Position numbers and translations under genes: made by a program. The notes beneath the pieces are model-generated. The model worked only from the letters and a program-made list of their open reading frames with translations, was not told the DNA's origin and did not search any database. DNA of 64,000 nt, from assembly GCA_021234155.1 (NCBI GenBank), contig JAJEKV010000001.1, positions 24,295,189 through 24,359,188 of the forward strand, written 5' to 3'. Origin of the DNA: Isoetes taiwanensis. Lineage: Eukaryota > Streptophyta > Lycopodiopsida > Isoetales > Isoetaceae. Positions 49,915 to 63,067 of the stretch are shown piece by piece. How positions within the stretch are numbered: position 1 is the first letter of the stretch; each line of letters begins with the position of its first letter.

Positions 49915-50062
49915 TCTTATTATTGCCAAGGTTTTTCCCCCGAAAACTCTTTGGATGGGGTTTTTTAATTCTGACAATAATCCATTTACTGTGCTCCTTG
50001 ATTGGATCTCGTAAACCGATAGGTCTCTGTGGACGATAAAAATCATTCATTCATTCATTTAA
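49905..50062 (+). mobile_element. LINE/SINE 3' end with (ATTC)n tail
   Basis: TTGCCAAGGTTTTTCCCCCG, TTAATTCTGACAATAAT and ATAGGTCTCTGTGGACG are followed by ATTC repeats (about 50042-50060). Similarity to the 25.2-kb copy extends upstream to about 49860 (GTATCACGATGCATAT). Confidence 0.7.
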
Positions 50063-51466
50063 AATCAAAACCCTACAAATAGATACCTAAATAATATAGA
50101 TCGTTCAATTGAGATCTATAGCATGGAGTTGTTTCCATTAATTGTGGTGCTCTATGAAACTGGGAAGTTTTATTCCATAGAGTCCTATGACCGACGTTAG
50201 CTATGACCGACGTTAGCTGGGAGCGGGTCCTAGATGGGGGATGGAAACTAGGAAGCAGCTAGGAGCGGGTCCTGGAATGGGCAAACTAGTTCCATCCCTC
50301 CACAATATGGTAACTGGAGATCTACCTAATGATTATCTGTTGAGCAAAATAGCAGCGCCGTTTTCCATTTTCCCTACGGAATGAGCTCCCCATTTTCAAT
50401 GTAATCTTTGTGTGTTACAACCAGATAGGTTAGGTTTGTGTGTTGCAACTAGATAGGTTAGATTGGTTAGGTTTGTGTGTTACAACTAGATAGGTTAGGT
50501 TGCAAAGAAGCTGAAGATGTGAAATTTTAAGCTATGAACACATATGTTGTAGATCAACATTGCATTATGTCAGTATCATTTCAAAGAGTGTTATTCAAAC
50601 CCAAAATAATCCCCAAGGGAAAAAAATTTGTTGAAGGGAAATAGACAAAAATGGTTTACCAAAAATTACCGTGCCACAATGACATCAATCTTAGGGGTAG
50701 CAAACGATAGCCCCCTTCGTTATTAAGCCGTAACTACCAAAACATAGACAACAAGAATATGATCATCCGCAGATCTGGCTTCTCGTTGTGTGATCTGTTT
50801 AAGACAGGATTTTGTTCACTGTCATTACCTAATTGACTAGCTCGGCATTGCCACTTAATAACAGGGAGGCACTTCCTCCCATCAATCAAGTCCTGTACAA
50901 TAGGAAAGTACAGCCCCTGGCTCTTCTGAATTACTTGTAACTTTTCCTTCATGGACAATCTTGCATTTGAAACAACGGTGTCTAACTAGCATATACCCAA
51001 AAAAAAAATTTACAGCTTGACTTCAAGTCTTCCACAAACTTATAAGGCATATATATGTACATGTATTCATGCTTACAAGATGCAGACCACGATGCCAATG
51101 CAAATACAGCAGACAATGGAGGTCTCCATGTTCCAACTATGAGCTTATATAAGTAATTAAGAAAACCTTGAAATCCTCTCAAAGTGTGAAATCTAGCACC
51201 TCCAGCTCTTTTAAAGTAAACAACTTCCAAAAACAATACCTGGTACTATGTACGATTTGCAGAAAAGAAGGATACATATGAAGTTAACTCGAGTCCCCAA
51301 ATAACTCGTGCATGTCAGATGTCAACAAAGTCTGCCAGGTAAACATAACAAAATTTACTCAAAGAAAACAGATAAATTATTGACTCTCTCTGGCATGATA
51401 TTTACTGACGAGCATGCATGTTCAAATAATGAAGCAATTTACTTGCAAAGCAAACTTACTCAATTT
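50063..51466. other. Intergenic DNA downstream of COX16
   Basis: Near 50190-50280 two short phrases are duplicated (GACCGACGTTAGCT and GGAGCGGGTCCT). At 50407-50500 there are three units of about 33-40 bp containing GGTTTGTGTGTTRCAACTAG and GATAGGTTAG. A minus-strand 74-codon frame at 50734-50958 has no known relatives. The part closest to 51466 should hold the COX16 3' UTR. Confidence 0.5.
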
Positions 51467-54246
51467 TTAACTTTCACGAGGTCTAGGGACCGGCTTATAG
51501 TCAAAATCATTGATGTTCACCTTTTCCTGGATTGCCTGTAATTATCCAAAAAGTATAAAATGAGAAAAACAAAGAAGAAAGAATCATTCAACTTAATAAT
51601 TTTCATCATTGATCAACATGGAAGATAAATGGAATTTCTATGTTCAGTACATTTGTACGATGTGTTAGTTACTTAAAATGGTAATATAACTGGCTTTGTA
51701 CCTATTTTGTTAGACGATTCTGTTAGAAAAAAGGGGTTATATCTTAACCACCTCCATTACATCAAATACCAATTTAACCTTATTCACATCTATTATGTTG
51801 TAACAGCCTATATATTAGAGATATATATTAGAGGAGTGTTAAAACAAGTAAAAGGATTGCACTGGGCTACTATAGAAAACTTAAAAAAAAAAAATATTAT
51901 TCTATTTTGCTGATTGCTAAAACACTTCCCAAAAGTGCATTCCTGTGTAGAACTTGAAAATTTTGAGTTCGTGATTTTACACGCTTTTGGGTTCTCCTCG
52001 TTCACTATACTGATAGAATCCTCAGAACTTGCGCTGCTTCAATCATACACCTTCTCGAATATAATTATTTGCAACACTATGAAAATCTGGATTCGAGAGG
52101 ATAAAAGGGATACCCATAGTGTTTGTTGTGGATGTAGTAATAGACTGAACAAAACTAAATAAACTGTGCAATGAAAGCACCACTCCGATTCCTAGTCCTT
52201 TTTGACGGACTGGTTAACCACGCTATTTAATGCTTGAATGAAGCACTGAACTTTATTTCCCTTTATCTTCTAGATGATGCGTTTAGCTTTCTGAATGTAT
52301 TGGAGCATTTGCTCAACTATAGATAGATGCTAAACTCTGTGTGGTGGTCATATGCTTTAGCCATCTTTCAACACATTCAGCATCTAATGTGTACACAATT
52401 TAGGCATCAACCCTCACTTATTGTAGCCTCTTCCTTGAACATGTGAAGGACCTTATTGAAAATAGAGAGGAGATGCAAGAACAAAGCGTTATTCCCTAAG
52501 CTTCACAACTGGATGAAAAGCTGTATGCATGGTTATCATTGTAAAAATCTGCCATGTCAGCAACAAGCATGCTATGCCACATCAGCTAGTCATCACTTAG
52601 GTGGAATAGAAATATTCTAACATCCCCCTGATGACTAGCACAACTGAGAACAAAGGCTAATCAAACTGATTACTAATCAAACTAGAAAAATATCATCATC
52701 CCCTCTGAGATGAAGCGTGAGGTAAAAATGTAAGATCTGATGGAACTGTTTGCCTGAGAGAGCTTTAGTAGATCCAACTGCTGCTTGATCATGAGTAGAA
52801 CAATAGAAAAGCGAAATAGAACCATTTTTTGCTCTCCTATGAAGCAGAGTTCTATATTTTTATTCTGTAAGTGTCCTTTATAGTCTTGTATATGAAAAAT
52901 AGCACCACTGTTATTACTGCATAACTGGCACACATAATCCCTCATATAGATGAAGACGCCATAGCATTTCTTATACTGTCATGCAAAGAGCCTTCAGCTC
53001 TCTGCTTCATTAGTACTGATGCTAGTGGTAGACTGTTTCTAAATTCCAACTAATGGAATTATCAGCAAAGGTCACATAACCCGTGAGACATTTTTGATGA
53101 TCAAGGTCTGTAGAAGCCGTATCAGAGTCTGAGAACAGAACCAGCTTAGGATCGGTTGACTTTGGAATAAACAATTCCTTCTATTTTAGTGCCTTGCAAA
53201 TATCGTGTCACTGTCTTAGCTGCTTATTGACGAGGCTATTTAGGGTGTTGCATAAACCGTGTCAGAACACCTACTGCATAGACAATGTCTGGACACGTAT
53301 GAGTAGGATACAATAATGTTCCAGCAAGTTTGCTTATACAAGGTAGGATCTGCATCTTCATGATCAGACTCAAGAGTAAGTTTCTGACTACGTCACAAGG
53401 TAATAGTGATGGCTTGCAATCTGCCATATGAAGCTTTTCTAGAATTTCTCAAATATACTTCCGCCAAGTAAGATGTAACGCAGAAGTTTGCCAAAAATCA
53501 AGATCTAAGCAATAGGGCATAAAACCCATATCATAACCTCAAAATGTTGATTAAGGAAGTTCTTTGTGTGAGCAATAAGCTGCGCAGCATTCCCTGTAAT
53601 AATTGTAAGATCTGCACAGAGGTCTTTGATAACCCATCCTTAAATAGTTAGCAGTTGTTAAAACGTTCTCTATAGTGAAGGCATAGCTTATAGGCTGAAC
53701 ATACTTAAAATGTTATCAATACTGGACCTCCTCTTATGAGGATATATTCTATATTCTACAGTTGCGCTTGAGAGAGAGCAGAAACCATTGAAATACTCTA
53801 GTCAGAGAAAAATGAGAGCGTGATTGACCTTTAACTCAGCTTCAAGGTCGAGCTTTTTTGTCATCTTATTATCCTTGATCGGACCTTCTCTAGTAAGTGC
53901 CATGGTAGCTTCAATAACCTCCCATTCACGTTCATCACGAGCTTCGGATACATCTTTCCTGCACATCAACACAGGCAAGCAATTTTCTGTCCTTAGAAAG
54001 CCGTACATAATCCTCAAGCTTCCAAATCCAGCTAAACTTTCTTTTAAAAAAAAATCCATATTGAATGGAAATTTATAATTACCGGATTTGTTTGAGGTGA
54101 CCCAGTCCAAAAGCACCGAAAACTGTGAAAGAAATAAGTGGAATTCCGTAACGCAGGAAGGGATTAGATTTTCCTATTCTCCTATACGCACTATTTTTTA
54201 TCCTGGAGAGTTTGGATGAGGTAAGTTGTTGAGCTGAGGCATCCAT
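51467..54246 (-). CDS. COX16: Cytochrome c oxidase assembly protein COX16
   Basis: Three exons, 54246-54083, 53958-53829 and 51535-51467, join in frame into 120 residues (yeast and animal COX16 are about 105-120). Exon 1 ends with PFLRYGIPLISFTVFGAFGL (residues 29-48), the single transmembrane segment after a basic N-terminus. Exon 2 carries KDVSEARDEREWEVIEAT (56-73) and TREGPI, the most conserved block. Exon 3 gives NINDFDYKPVPRPRES (105-120), the family's typical C-terminus. COX16 is an inner mitochondrial membrane protein that helps mature the Cox1/Cox2 copper sites in complex IV. All splice sites are GT-AG. Intron 1 is 124 bp. Intron 2 is 2.3 kb because a copia relic lies in it, in the same orientation. 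No frame damage is seen, so the gene is probably functional. Confidence 0.93.
52165..53640 (-). mobile_element. Copia relic inside COX16 intron 2
   Basis: Minus-strand translation gives, in copia order but with stops, ITGNAAQLIAHTKNFLNQHF (about 53590), LAGTLLYPTHTCPDIVYAVG (about 53320), YSKVNRSKLVLFSDSDTAST then LTGYVTFADNSISW (about 53180-53050), and NIELCFIGEQK (about 52850). A polypurine AGGGGGA is followed by TGTTAGAATATTTC at 52622, the start of a 3' LTR that runs to roughly 52165 (that end is uncertain). The 5' half and the other LTR are absent. The relic is old and lies entirely within the intron. Confidence 0.8.
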
Positions 54247-56916
54247 AGCTATCTACAACATTGCCCTAAAATGTGTTGGCCGGAATTCCGGTATCTCTGA
54301 GCAGGGCTAATGGGGATACGCCCTAAGGATGGAGATCGTCTCTTTGTTGTTTATCTAATTTTGAGTAACATATCCATTTTTGGATTTGCCATGTCAAAAC
54401 TTAACGACATTGATAAAATTTCTATCGAAGGGCTGACATGTGCTCATTTTTGCTTTAAACAACTAAAGGTCTTTAGGAATTGTTTGCAGGGATATTATGA
54501 ATGGAAGGCCAAAATTGGTCGAAAAAAAAGGGACGCCCAGGATTGATGTTTCTCTTGCATGTTACTTGCATGACAAGAAAATTTGATCTTGCTCTAACAC
54601 GTGTCATACATTAAATAGCTTCCTGAGGGTTCAAGCTGCACTTCAACATTCTCGTGATGCGACTTGCAATAGGCTTTTCATTCATCTCAACAGTCTATCC
54701 ACAATGGTAACGAGTGGGTAGCTACACATCACGAGCTACCCAAAACAAGGAAAAAATATAAGGAATATCTCGTTATAAAACTTAAACCCCAAAAATAAAA
54801 ATATTTGTGATAGATGTCGGCTAGTGTACCTGCCGAGAGCTTATCGTCGGGATTAAAAAATCTCGCCCTTTTGGGTTTTCGAGGAAAAAAACCCTAGGGA
54901 TAAACTCTCAGCAAAGGCTTGGACAATGCAAGGCTGCAAAACGTTCCCAAAAAAATCCACGCTCCACAGAGAATACTGAAGTCATGCATCACCCCTGCAC
55001 ATCACCAACACAAAAAAACACAATAGAGAAAAATAAAAACCTCGAAAAAACGAAGGGTTGTTCAGGCGAGCCACGCCACAAAACCTCGAAAACGCGAGGT
55101 GCTGATCACGGGTGCCACGCAACAATATTTAAAAAACAACACTATATAAATAACAAATTAAGAGAGGGATGGAGGGAAACAAAGGACACTGTTGAGAGAC
55201 GAGAAAGCACCGATGAGAAGCTGATGAAGAACTCTAGAAGACATAACGATCTTCCAACTGAGTGAGCGACCCAAAAATACATATGATGCATGCATGCAAC
55301 GCATGCAATGTATGCATGCTTGTCATGCACGAGAATCTCGATCCGCTATGCGAATCGATGGAATTGTCGTGATGCAACTCGCATGAAACAACATCATCCC
55401 AAAGCCAGAGAACTTTCATTTAGATCCGAGGCGAAGGTCGAAGGATTGTCCCATGCTGGAAAAAAGGCTAAGTTAGAAGAGATACGAAAAGAAAAACCGC
55501 TAAAAAAGGTCAACCCATGCAAGAAAAATCCCCTCCTCTACATGAAATCAAAGAACAAAACAAGGGACACTGCTGAGAGACGAGAAAGCGCCAATGAGAA
55601 GCTGATGAAGAACTCTGGAAGAATAACGATCTTCCAACTGATTGAGTGGCCTAAAAATGCATGCATGCATGCTCATCTTGCACATATTCTTGTTAGTCAT
55701 TTCTTTTTGGGGCCATGCTTAGCGTATATATCTTTCCTATATATATGATTAGTAGGGGAAAAAAGGAAATTTTTCGGCAAACAAAATCCAAAAATAAATA
55801 TTTCAGGCGAGAAAAATTCCAAATGTAACATTTGGAACCGGAAACTTTGTTAATATCTGAGGATGCCGTGTTGCTCAAGCTCACATATGAGAAAGGCAAT
55901 GCGTGCTTGCCTATGCTCGGCTTAGCATAGCCCTGTGCATTTATAGCTTGAGGCGTGGATGTAATTTGAAGCTTTTGATTACATAACAGATATTCATTTC
56001 CTCATTAAACCCTCCAATCGATGCTGGCATGAGTCGCTTGTAGTTGAAATCCTTGCTGTCACATGGGTTTCTCAGAGAAAATTTATGGGTTTGGCACAGA
56101 AAATTGAGGACCCATCGGCTTATGAGCTATATACTACCCTAATTGGTTAGTGATAGTCAGCTTTTTTACATTCCTAATAAGATACAGGCAAAATCTCTAG
56201 CGTAACAATTTAGCAAATTTGCCGAATTTGTAGACTCTGGGGAACAACCCATAAATGATTTATGAGCACTGCCTTGGCTCCGTTTGACCTTTTCATCTGG
56301 GAAGCTGTAGAAAGGAGGCATCACTCCCATAAAATCAAACGATCTTATTAATTCCATTAGAGTTTAATTAGAGTTTGGATCGTGGTATTCTTGGGTGTTT
56401 CGATGCTAGAAAAAACTAATCTAATATGTCTGATTTTGGACACAGTGGCACATCCGCTCTTTCCAAAGATCTGACTCTTCCTGCGCTAGGTGAGATACAT
56501 GCCCTACAAAATTCCAGCCTAAAAATAGGGTAATTGGATTCAAACAGCAACCCATACAAAATTCCAGCCTAAAAACAGGGTAATTGGATTCAAACAGCAA
56601 CCCATTCAATCTTTTCCCGAGTGCAGCGGCAGAGTAGACAATAAAGCTCCACGATTGTTAGATTTTAACAAAAGTTGGAGAAGCAACTCAAAGAAATGCG
56701 CAAATGTTCTTCTGGTTCCTGGATTTTTTCTTTTCATCATAATCAGAATCTGTGTTATGGTGTCTGGTCTTTTTCAGGCAAAATCACTCGAATTTCTTTA
56801 TTCTGGCTATGGACAAGCTATCCTAACAATGGCGGAAAGAGAAACATGCAATATCGGCACATAAATTGAGATGCCTTAAGTCTAATTCTGTGAAGATTTT
56901 GGCACCCAGATGTCTT
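54247..56916. other. COX16 upstream region and intergenic DNA
   Basis: The first few hundred bases should contain the COX16 promoter; no specific element can be named. A ~135-bp block is directly duplicated (about 55165-55300 and 55550-55680), sharing AACTCTRGAAGA and GATCTTCCAACTGA and ending in GCATGCAT-rich sequence. A 50-bp tandem duplication lies at 56505-56604 (unit starts TACAAAATTCCAGCC). Open frames of 60-150 codons here have no recognised relatives. Confidence 0.5.
56505..56604. repeat. 50-bp tandem duplication
   Basis: Two adjacent 50-bp units (56505-56554, 56555-56604) share ATTCCAGCCTAAAAAYAGGG and TAATTGGATTCAAACAGCAA with one difference. Confidence 0.95.
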
Positions 56917-56939
56917 ACACAACAAAAAAGATGCTCGTA

Positions 56940-57480
56940 TCCCCCGGAAAATCCCCCCTTAAGGAACCGGGGGACTTGAGAACAATGGGTTATTTTCTTT
57001 GCAATGGGGAATTCTTGAAGAAAAGGGGTATATCGTATGGGGTATTTTCAAGCAACGGGGGATTCTTGAACAAAAGGTGTATATCGTACAAGGGGAAATT
57101 AGTAGAAACGGGAGATTCTTGAACAAAAGGGTATATCCTAATGGGGGGAATTAGTAGAAATAGGAGATTGCAAATGCACATTAGAGTATTTACAAGAAAG
57201 GGGGATTGGTCAAAAGGGAATTTGCAAATGTATTGAGGTATTTTCAAGGAAAGGGAACTGGTTCAAAAAGGGAATTTGCGAATGGATTGGGGTATTTTCA
57301 AGAATGGGGGACTGGTTCGAAAGGAAATTTATGAATGGATTGGAGTACCTTTAAATAAAAGAGGATTCGGAGGAAGGCGAATTACTAGAAAAACAAAGAC
57401 TTGCAATAATTACCAGGTTTTTTGAAGCAAAAGGGTAGTTTCAAGGAAACGGGTATTCAATTAAAAGTAAATTTAAAGGC
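56940..57480. repeat. Left subterminal repeat array of CACTA-like element
   Basis: Degenerate units carry GGGGTATTTTCAAG, GGGGGATTCTTGAACAAAA, GGAATTTGCRAATGKATTG and GGGTATATCGTA. The spacing is irregular, which argues against an ordinary satellite. Confidence 0.75.
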
Positions 57481-60400
57481 AAAGACTCGTTGAATTTTTG
57501 AAGTATTTTGAAGTATATTGTGTTTGTGTTGTTAAGCGGGATGGACATGCGGTTGTCTCGATGGTCTGCATGGTAGAGGAAGAATCATTGATGGCTTTGC
57601 CGGAATGTATTATTGTTTTTGGTCTACCCAAGAAGCATGCAATCGCTAGAACACATCATGTATATACATTTGTTGCTTCTACCTTTCAGAGATTTTAGCG
57701 CTCCGTTTTGCCATTGCTTCTTTATGTGCTTTCACAATCACATCTTATTGTCTTTGCTACACTGTCTGCTTCATATATTAGCATTCTTGTTTAATGGCTT
57801 CTCTTCATGTGACTTGTTATTTACAACATCACGTATGGGCCATTCGTATGCTTAGTTTGTGGATGTTTTAATTACTAGTACATGCAGAATATGCCCCTTA
57901 TGCTTTATGGTTGGCTTGTGCTTTGCTTCCAGATACGTGCGGTGGGCATATAGTACCTGGTGCAACTTGGATGTTGCTAGAAGTGTTGGTAACTTCGGCC
58001 TCTCCTTGTGTGTTAATCGAGGCTGCTACATAGTTACAGACTAATTAAGCCCGTTGCTAGTTAGTAGATGTAGCACATTGATGTAGGGATTAAAGTTCAT
58101 GGATCTTGTAATCATGCCTCTGCGTGCTATGAATAAATGCCAAAGTTCAGGGAAATCGGCAAATAAGGTGTAGCTATGATGTTACATTTAAAATATTTAA
58201 GCTTGCATTGGTGATTTTGGCGAGCACGTATGGATTAATGCCTCAAGTTCAGCAAGCTTGCATGCACAACAAGGTTCACGAATGGAAAGGAATGCTTATG
58301 TTGAAGGTTTGATTTGAAGGTTTAGGGGTTATTCACATGTTAGTGTTGTGGTTACGCCTAGTCGTCAAAGGCATAGCTACCGAACTTGGTTCCCGTTCTA
58401 AACTCCATTCCCAAGGGTCATGAGTTTCGAAGGGCAACAAAGTTTCAAGATAGGTGCTCTACCTTGAACCACGTTTAGGACGGTCCCATTTACGGGAACT
58501 CGCCTTCGTAGCAAAAGTGGGCTGCACATACCATTTCTTATTGTCCAGCATATTTAGTATGGTTCCACGATGTATGCATTTCCCCTTAACTGTATTTTCA
58601 TATGCTTGACATGCGACCAACAAGCAACTCTACTTTAGGGTTTGATTGTGTAGGTTTCCCTCCGATGCTTAAAAGTAAATTCAAGTCATGTAGACCAAGT
58701 TGCAAGAGGCTATAAATGAGAGTACCAAATGTTTTTAACCTTAAAACTGTATTGGTAAGTGGGGTATAGATAGTTGTCTTGAATGGAAACTTAGGGTTCT
58801 ATCAAGGATCGGCTTTGGTCAAAAAATGGTCCGCTCGCTACAAGACAAAGATTGCGGCACCTTATGATTAATATTTGCATATAACAGGTGCATAGAACGG
58901 TGGCTCTTCATAGGACGAGTTATATTCTGGATTGGTGCACAATTGAATGCTTATGGATCATCTATAGGATTTAGCAAAACTAAATATGGATCCATGGGAA
59001 GATAAGAAACGGCCTATTTAATGGTGAAAGGATCTGGAAGAAAAAATCATGGTGGAAGCATGGAGTTTAGAACTAGCGGGCTCTTTGAATCAGGTGTGAT
59101 TGGATGATGATTTGATATAATTTCTTGTTCTTATTCCAGCCTCAAAAAATCTCCATGCGAATGCTCTGATGTGGTTACATGTCAATAATAGAATGTAAAC
59201 AGGGCCGGCTATTAGCTTAAATCTATTGGTTGTTGTATTTTAATAAATTGATCTAAAAGATGTTATGCAAATTCTTAAGAAAGGGACTAATGCAGGTATA
59301 ATAGTTTCCCCTACATGATGGATGCAGATTACCATGTTGCTATTGTATTTCAAAAGAAATTTTTTGCTTTGTTATCTGATGTGACTTTGCTTTGCTTAGC
59401 AATATTACCCGGCAAAATATTATGTTGTAGATTATGTTGTTGTAGGAATAAAAGCTAGGGAGGCAGTGGCAGCAACTGCAGCAGGTCTCAGCTGGTTAGA
59501 ATAGATAGGAACATGTTGTATGGGTCAGCCATACATATTAGAATTTTTGATTTCTATCGTAAATTTACAAATCTTACGAGGCAAACACGAAATTGTACTC
59601 ATTTTGACTTAGCATATAGCTTCTTTTGGCTGTTCTTGGGATCATTGACCATTTGGTTACTCGCATGAACATTGGGTTGGGAAAAGAGGCCATCGTTACA
59701 ACTTTAAACCGTTAACCAATTGCGCATACACGCCTGCGGCTCTCTTGCGGGTGCATATTTGTGGGCAAATGTGATTTTCTTTTAACCTGGTATGCCGCCT
59801 ATTTTTGTGTTTGGATATGTTGAGTTTGCATTTTTATCGGTGGGTATACTACAAGTCCTCATTTGTTCAACGGAGATGCCATGGAATCATTTAATCGAAT
59901 CAGGGACAAGGTATCTATGCACCTAGGTTTCACCTACTAAGTTTGCACTGATGTAGATGGTCGCCTTTTTCTCTTTAAGTTGAAAGAAAGAAAGATTATT
60001 AACCTACGTATGGTTGGTTTTGAGGCCAAGTCTTAGTTTATTTAGGTAACGGCTATGGAGAAATTCTTATTTTCTTGAACTTCTTGTAGTCTGGATTTTG
60101 GGAATTTTGTTAGCCTTCTTTTCGCTTTGAAGGTTTCCTTGTGTGAGATGCTCATTTTAGGTGCGTATATGAATTCGTAGATGAAGTGGCATTAACTAAT
60201 TAAAATTTGGACACGTGTTTGAATTGGAGGTTTACGTAACCTTTGAACACGTCAAGATAGATTAGGATAAATTCATTAGTTGCTTGTATTGGATTTACGT
60301 TTCTCGGAGAGTCATGAATATTTACGTGGCACGGGCGACGCATAACCCATTTTCTAATTGTAATTTTCAGGAAAGATCGATCCACAAAGGCAAATTGTCC

Positions 60401-61434
60401 GGGTGAAGCCATGAGTTGAGAATTTGAAATTGTTGGAAAACCGCTTTGCGAGCCGGTACTCTCTTATCAATGAGCCAATCGCCCATTAAGCCGGATAGGT
60501 TTTTCTTATTTTGATCATGGTTTGAATTATAAATGGGCACACCGCTTGAATCCTCCATCTTCATGCCTTGGTGTGCCGCACCTCTCCATTGGGACCCTTT
60601 CATACATCCCCCATCTATTTTGCACCCTCCATTGGAATCATGGACTAGCGGTTTGAGATTCAAGCTCAATTTACATATAAGCCCACATCTCTCTTGGGGA
60701 CTAAATGACATGAATATTGACTTACGTAAGTAATAGTTAAGGCTTATCCATTTTGGACTCTTGTGTAACTTCTAGTGCACTCAATAAAGTACCATCAGTT
60801 GCTTGCTCTTTACGCATGCGGCATGGAAAAAACAATACTAGTTGCAACGTGATCTTCGCACTCAAAGATCACTTATTTTTATCTTTAAGTTTCCACTTAT
60901 TCTTGATTCAAGTGGAATGACTTGCTTTTTATTTGTTCATTTCGGAGGAAGAGGAGGAGAATACATGTCTTCTCAAGAGAAGCATGTAATCCACATGAAC
61001 ACCTAAAAAAAACATCTTTCAATGTGATTAATATTTAGTTAGTCTTAAAATTTAAAATTCAGTAAGCATGCTTGCATTCTTTTTAATATGTTGCTTTTTC
61101 ACAGTTTGAAGGAAAAGAGGATGTATGTATGTAGCGAACGTTCATAGGTACTAGAAGAACTACACAAGCCCAGAAGTTGGACTTAGTGGTAGAGTACTTA
61201 TTGAGCAAGAGTCCTCAGTTAACTGCTAGGAAACTGTCTGGTCAAGCAGAATTTTGTGTATCAAATTTGTTTCTTGAAATCGATTAGTTTATTCTTGTTG
61301 TTTTGAAATAATAAAATTTTTCATCAATTTGTTCTTCGATCAACTCTGCTCAAGTTGTTACTTATCAACTTGTTTTGAAATGGGTATTAACACAAAATAG
61401 GTATTATTTTCTTATGAATGATGTAATAAGGTAT
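57481..61434. other. Interior of CACTA-like element
   Basis: No transposase or host gene is recognisable. The longest open frames are under 115 codons. Near 61178-61232 the sequence TTAGTGGTAGAGTACTT and AGCAAGAGTCCTCAGTTAAC resembles a decayed tRNA A box and T arm, but no cloverleaf closes. Confidence 0.55.
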
Positions 61435-61830
61435 TATCTTACGAATGATAACAGGGTATGTATTTGAAACAGGGTATGTTATTTGGAATGGGGTATTATT
61501 TGAAACAGGGAATTATTTGGAATGGGGTATTATTTGAAACGGGGTATTATTTTGCAAATGATAATAGGGTATGATTTGTAATAAGGTATTACCTGAATAG
61601 GGTATTATCTTACGAATTATAACACAAAATGAATTCACATTCTTTGATTGGGGGATTGCGACACAAAGAATTGGGGGATTGCGACACCAGCGTAACGGGG
61701 TATTATCATACAAATGAGGAAAAGGGGGATTGTGGCCAAATACCCCGATTCCAAAAATACATTTTATCCCCTGTTCTTTAATAGAAAAGGGGGATTTTAT
61801 AGGCTTTTTTGCGGGGTATTTTATAGGGTA
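61435..61830. repeat. Right subterminal repeat array of CACTA-like element
   Basis: Repeated GGGGTATTATTTGAAAC and related units (TTTGGAATGGGGTATT, AAGGTATTA) are followed by GGGGGATTGCGACAC twice and GGGGGATTTTATAGG near the end. Confidence 0.8.
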
Positions 61831-62277
61831 TTGGAGCACCTTTTTCGTTGTGTCAATAGTTGACGGCGTTTATGGTTCTTGCACAGCTTATCATAGCAAT
61901 GTCTCTGTTTTCACTTCTGTTCACGTAAAAGGTATTTCACACCTATACCGCCCTCTCTTTGGTCCACTAAGGAACGTCATGCTTGATGAGAGAATGCCTT
62001 TAGCAGACTCCCATAAGACCTTGTTATAGGACTCTCTAGCTCCAGCACAATTTCCCTGCTATGAGGAGTCGTCCTTACTAAAGTAGCTTCTATCAAAGTC
62101 TCCAGCACAATATTTCACAACAGACAACAAGAGGAGTCTTTGCAACAACAGATTCAACCACCCATGCTAAGCAAAAAAGAGACCCAACAAGATTCCACAG
62201 CAAAATCTTCAGTACAAATGGTGTTTTCCTTCATTTCATCAAATAGAATGAAAACAAAGTTCTAGAACTACATAGAA

Positions 62278-62387
62278 GAGGAGGTTAACCCTTCCTCCAG
62301 ATGATTATGCAAAATAACCCTCGAGGCCGGGAGGCCGAGGAGGGTTATTATTTGCATAATCATCGAAGAAGGAGGGTTGACCTCCCT
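62278..62387. repeat. 110-bp near-perfect foldback
   Basis: The left arm contains GATGATTATGCAAA and ATAACCCTC; the right arm contains their reverse complements. Arms of about 53 bases (62278-62330, 62331-62387) pair with few mismatches and meet at a GC-rich apex (GAGGCCGGGAGGCCGAG). The arms also pair at GGAGGTYAACCCTYC. It could be a tiny MITE or a hairpin RNA locus. Confidence 0.85.
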
Positions 62388-63067
62388 TAAGTAACTCAGG
62401 TCGAGCAGATTAACGGAACAAGAAGCTATGCAAAAAGGAAAACAAGAAGCTTAGAAGACTTCGTTATTTGTCTTCTTACCAGATCTGTTTGCTCAAAGCC
62501 CAGCATCAAAGAGCCCAAAAGTGAAGAAGATGCAGATATGCAAGTTTAACCATCAAGTCTGCACAAATCCGGTAGCTATATGAGTCTTTTTCTGTGCTCT
62601 ACAAATGCCAGTAGCCTATATTCCGGCTCTGCAACTCATTTTACTAGAGTACAAGATGAGATTTATAGCTAAACATACATTTGCATCTGTCATTCATGTA
62701 CCTGCTCAGAAAATCCTTCAAGCAACTAGTATGGGGCTGTGCAGCAATGCTTGGCAGCAGAAATACTGTAAATGGGCTTTTTGGGCAGCAAAAACCCACA
62801 GGCATCTGTATTGGCCGGATTTGTTGTAGAGGGACAAGCATTCAAGCTTTTTGCAGCGTTGGAATCGCATGTACAAGCAAATCTGTCCTTCTGCCATCAC
62901 ATGAACAAGCCAAAATTTTGATTGAATCACATCTTGAACTCGTGATTTCTGTTTCCATAGCTTGCAATCATCATATGGCAACGGATTAGAGTCGTTTGGA
63001 TGTAAAAGAGCAGTAACAGAGCCTTATCATATGGCAGCGGAGCACTTCAACGCAGCAGAGCAAGTGA

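Larger units (their letters stand above)
56918..61852. mobile_element. CACTA-like non-autonomous DNA transposon, 4.9 kb
   Basis: The left end starts CACAACAAAAAAGATGCTC and the reverse complement of the right end starts CACAACGAAAAAGGTGCTC, about 22 of 27 bases matching. Both ends begin with CACAA, close to the CACTA termini of En/Spm elements. Just inside each end are long arrays of short related words, GGGGTATTTTC and GGGGGATT on the left (56940-57480) and GGGGTATTATTTGAAAC on the right (61435-61830). Such dense subterminal repeats are characteristic of CACTA transposase binding regions. Flanking triplets are TTA and TCA, an imperfect 3-bp duplication. No transposase frame is seen in the interior. 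Confidence 0.7.

Noticed and set aside
61168-61235. Possible tRNA gene inside the CACTA-like element
   Set aside because: A-box-like and T-arm-like words occur, but the T arm lacks the conserved TTC and the stems do not pair.
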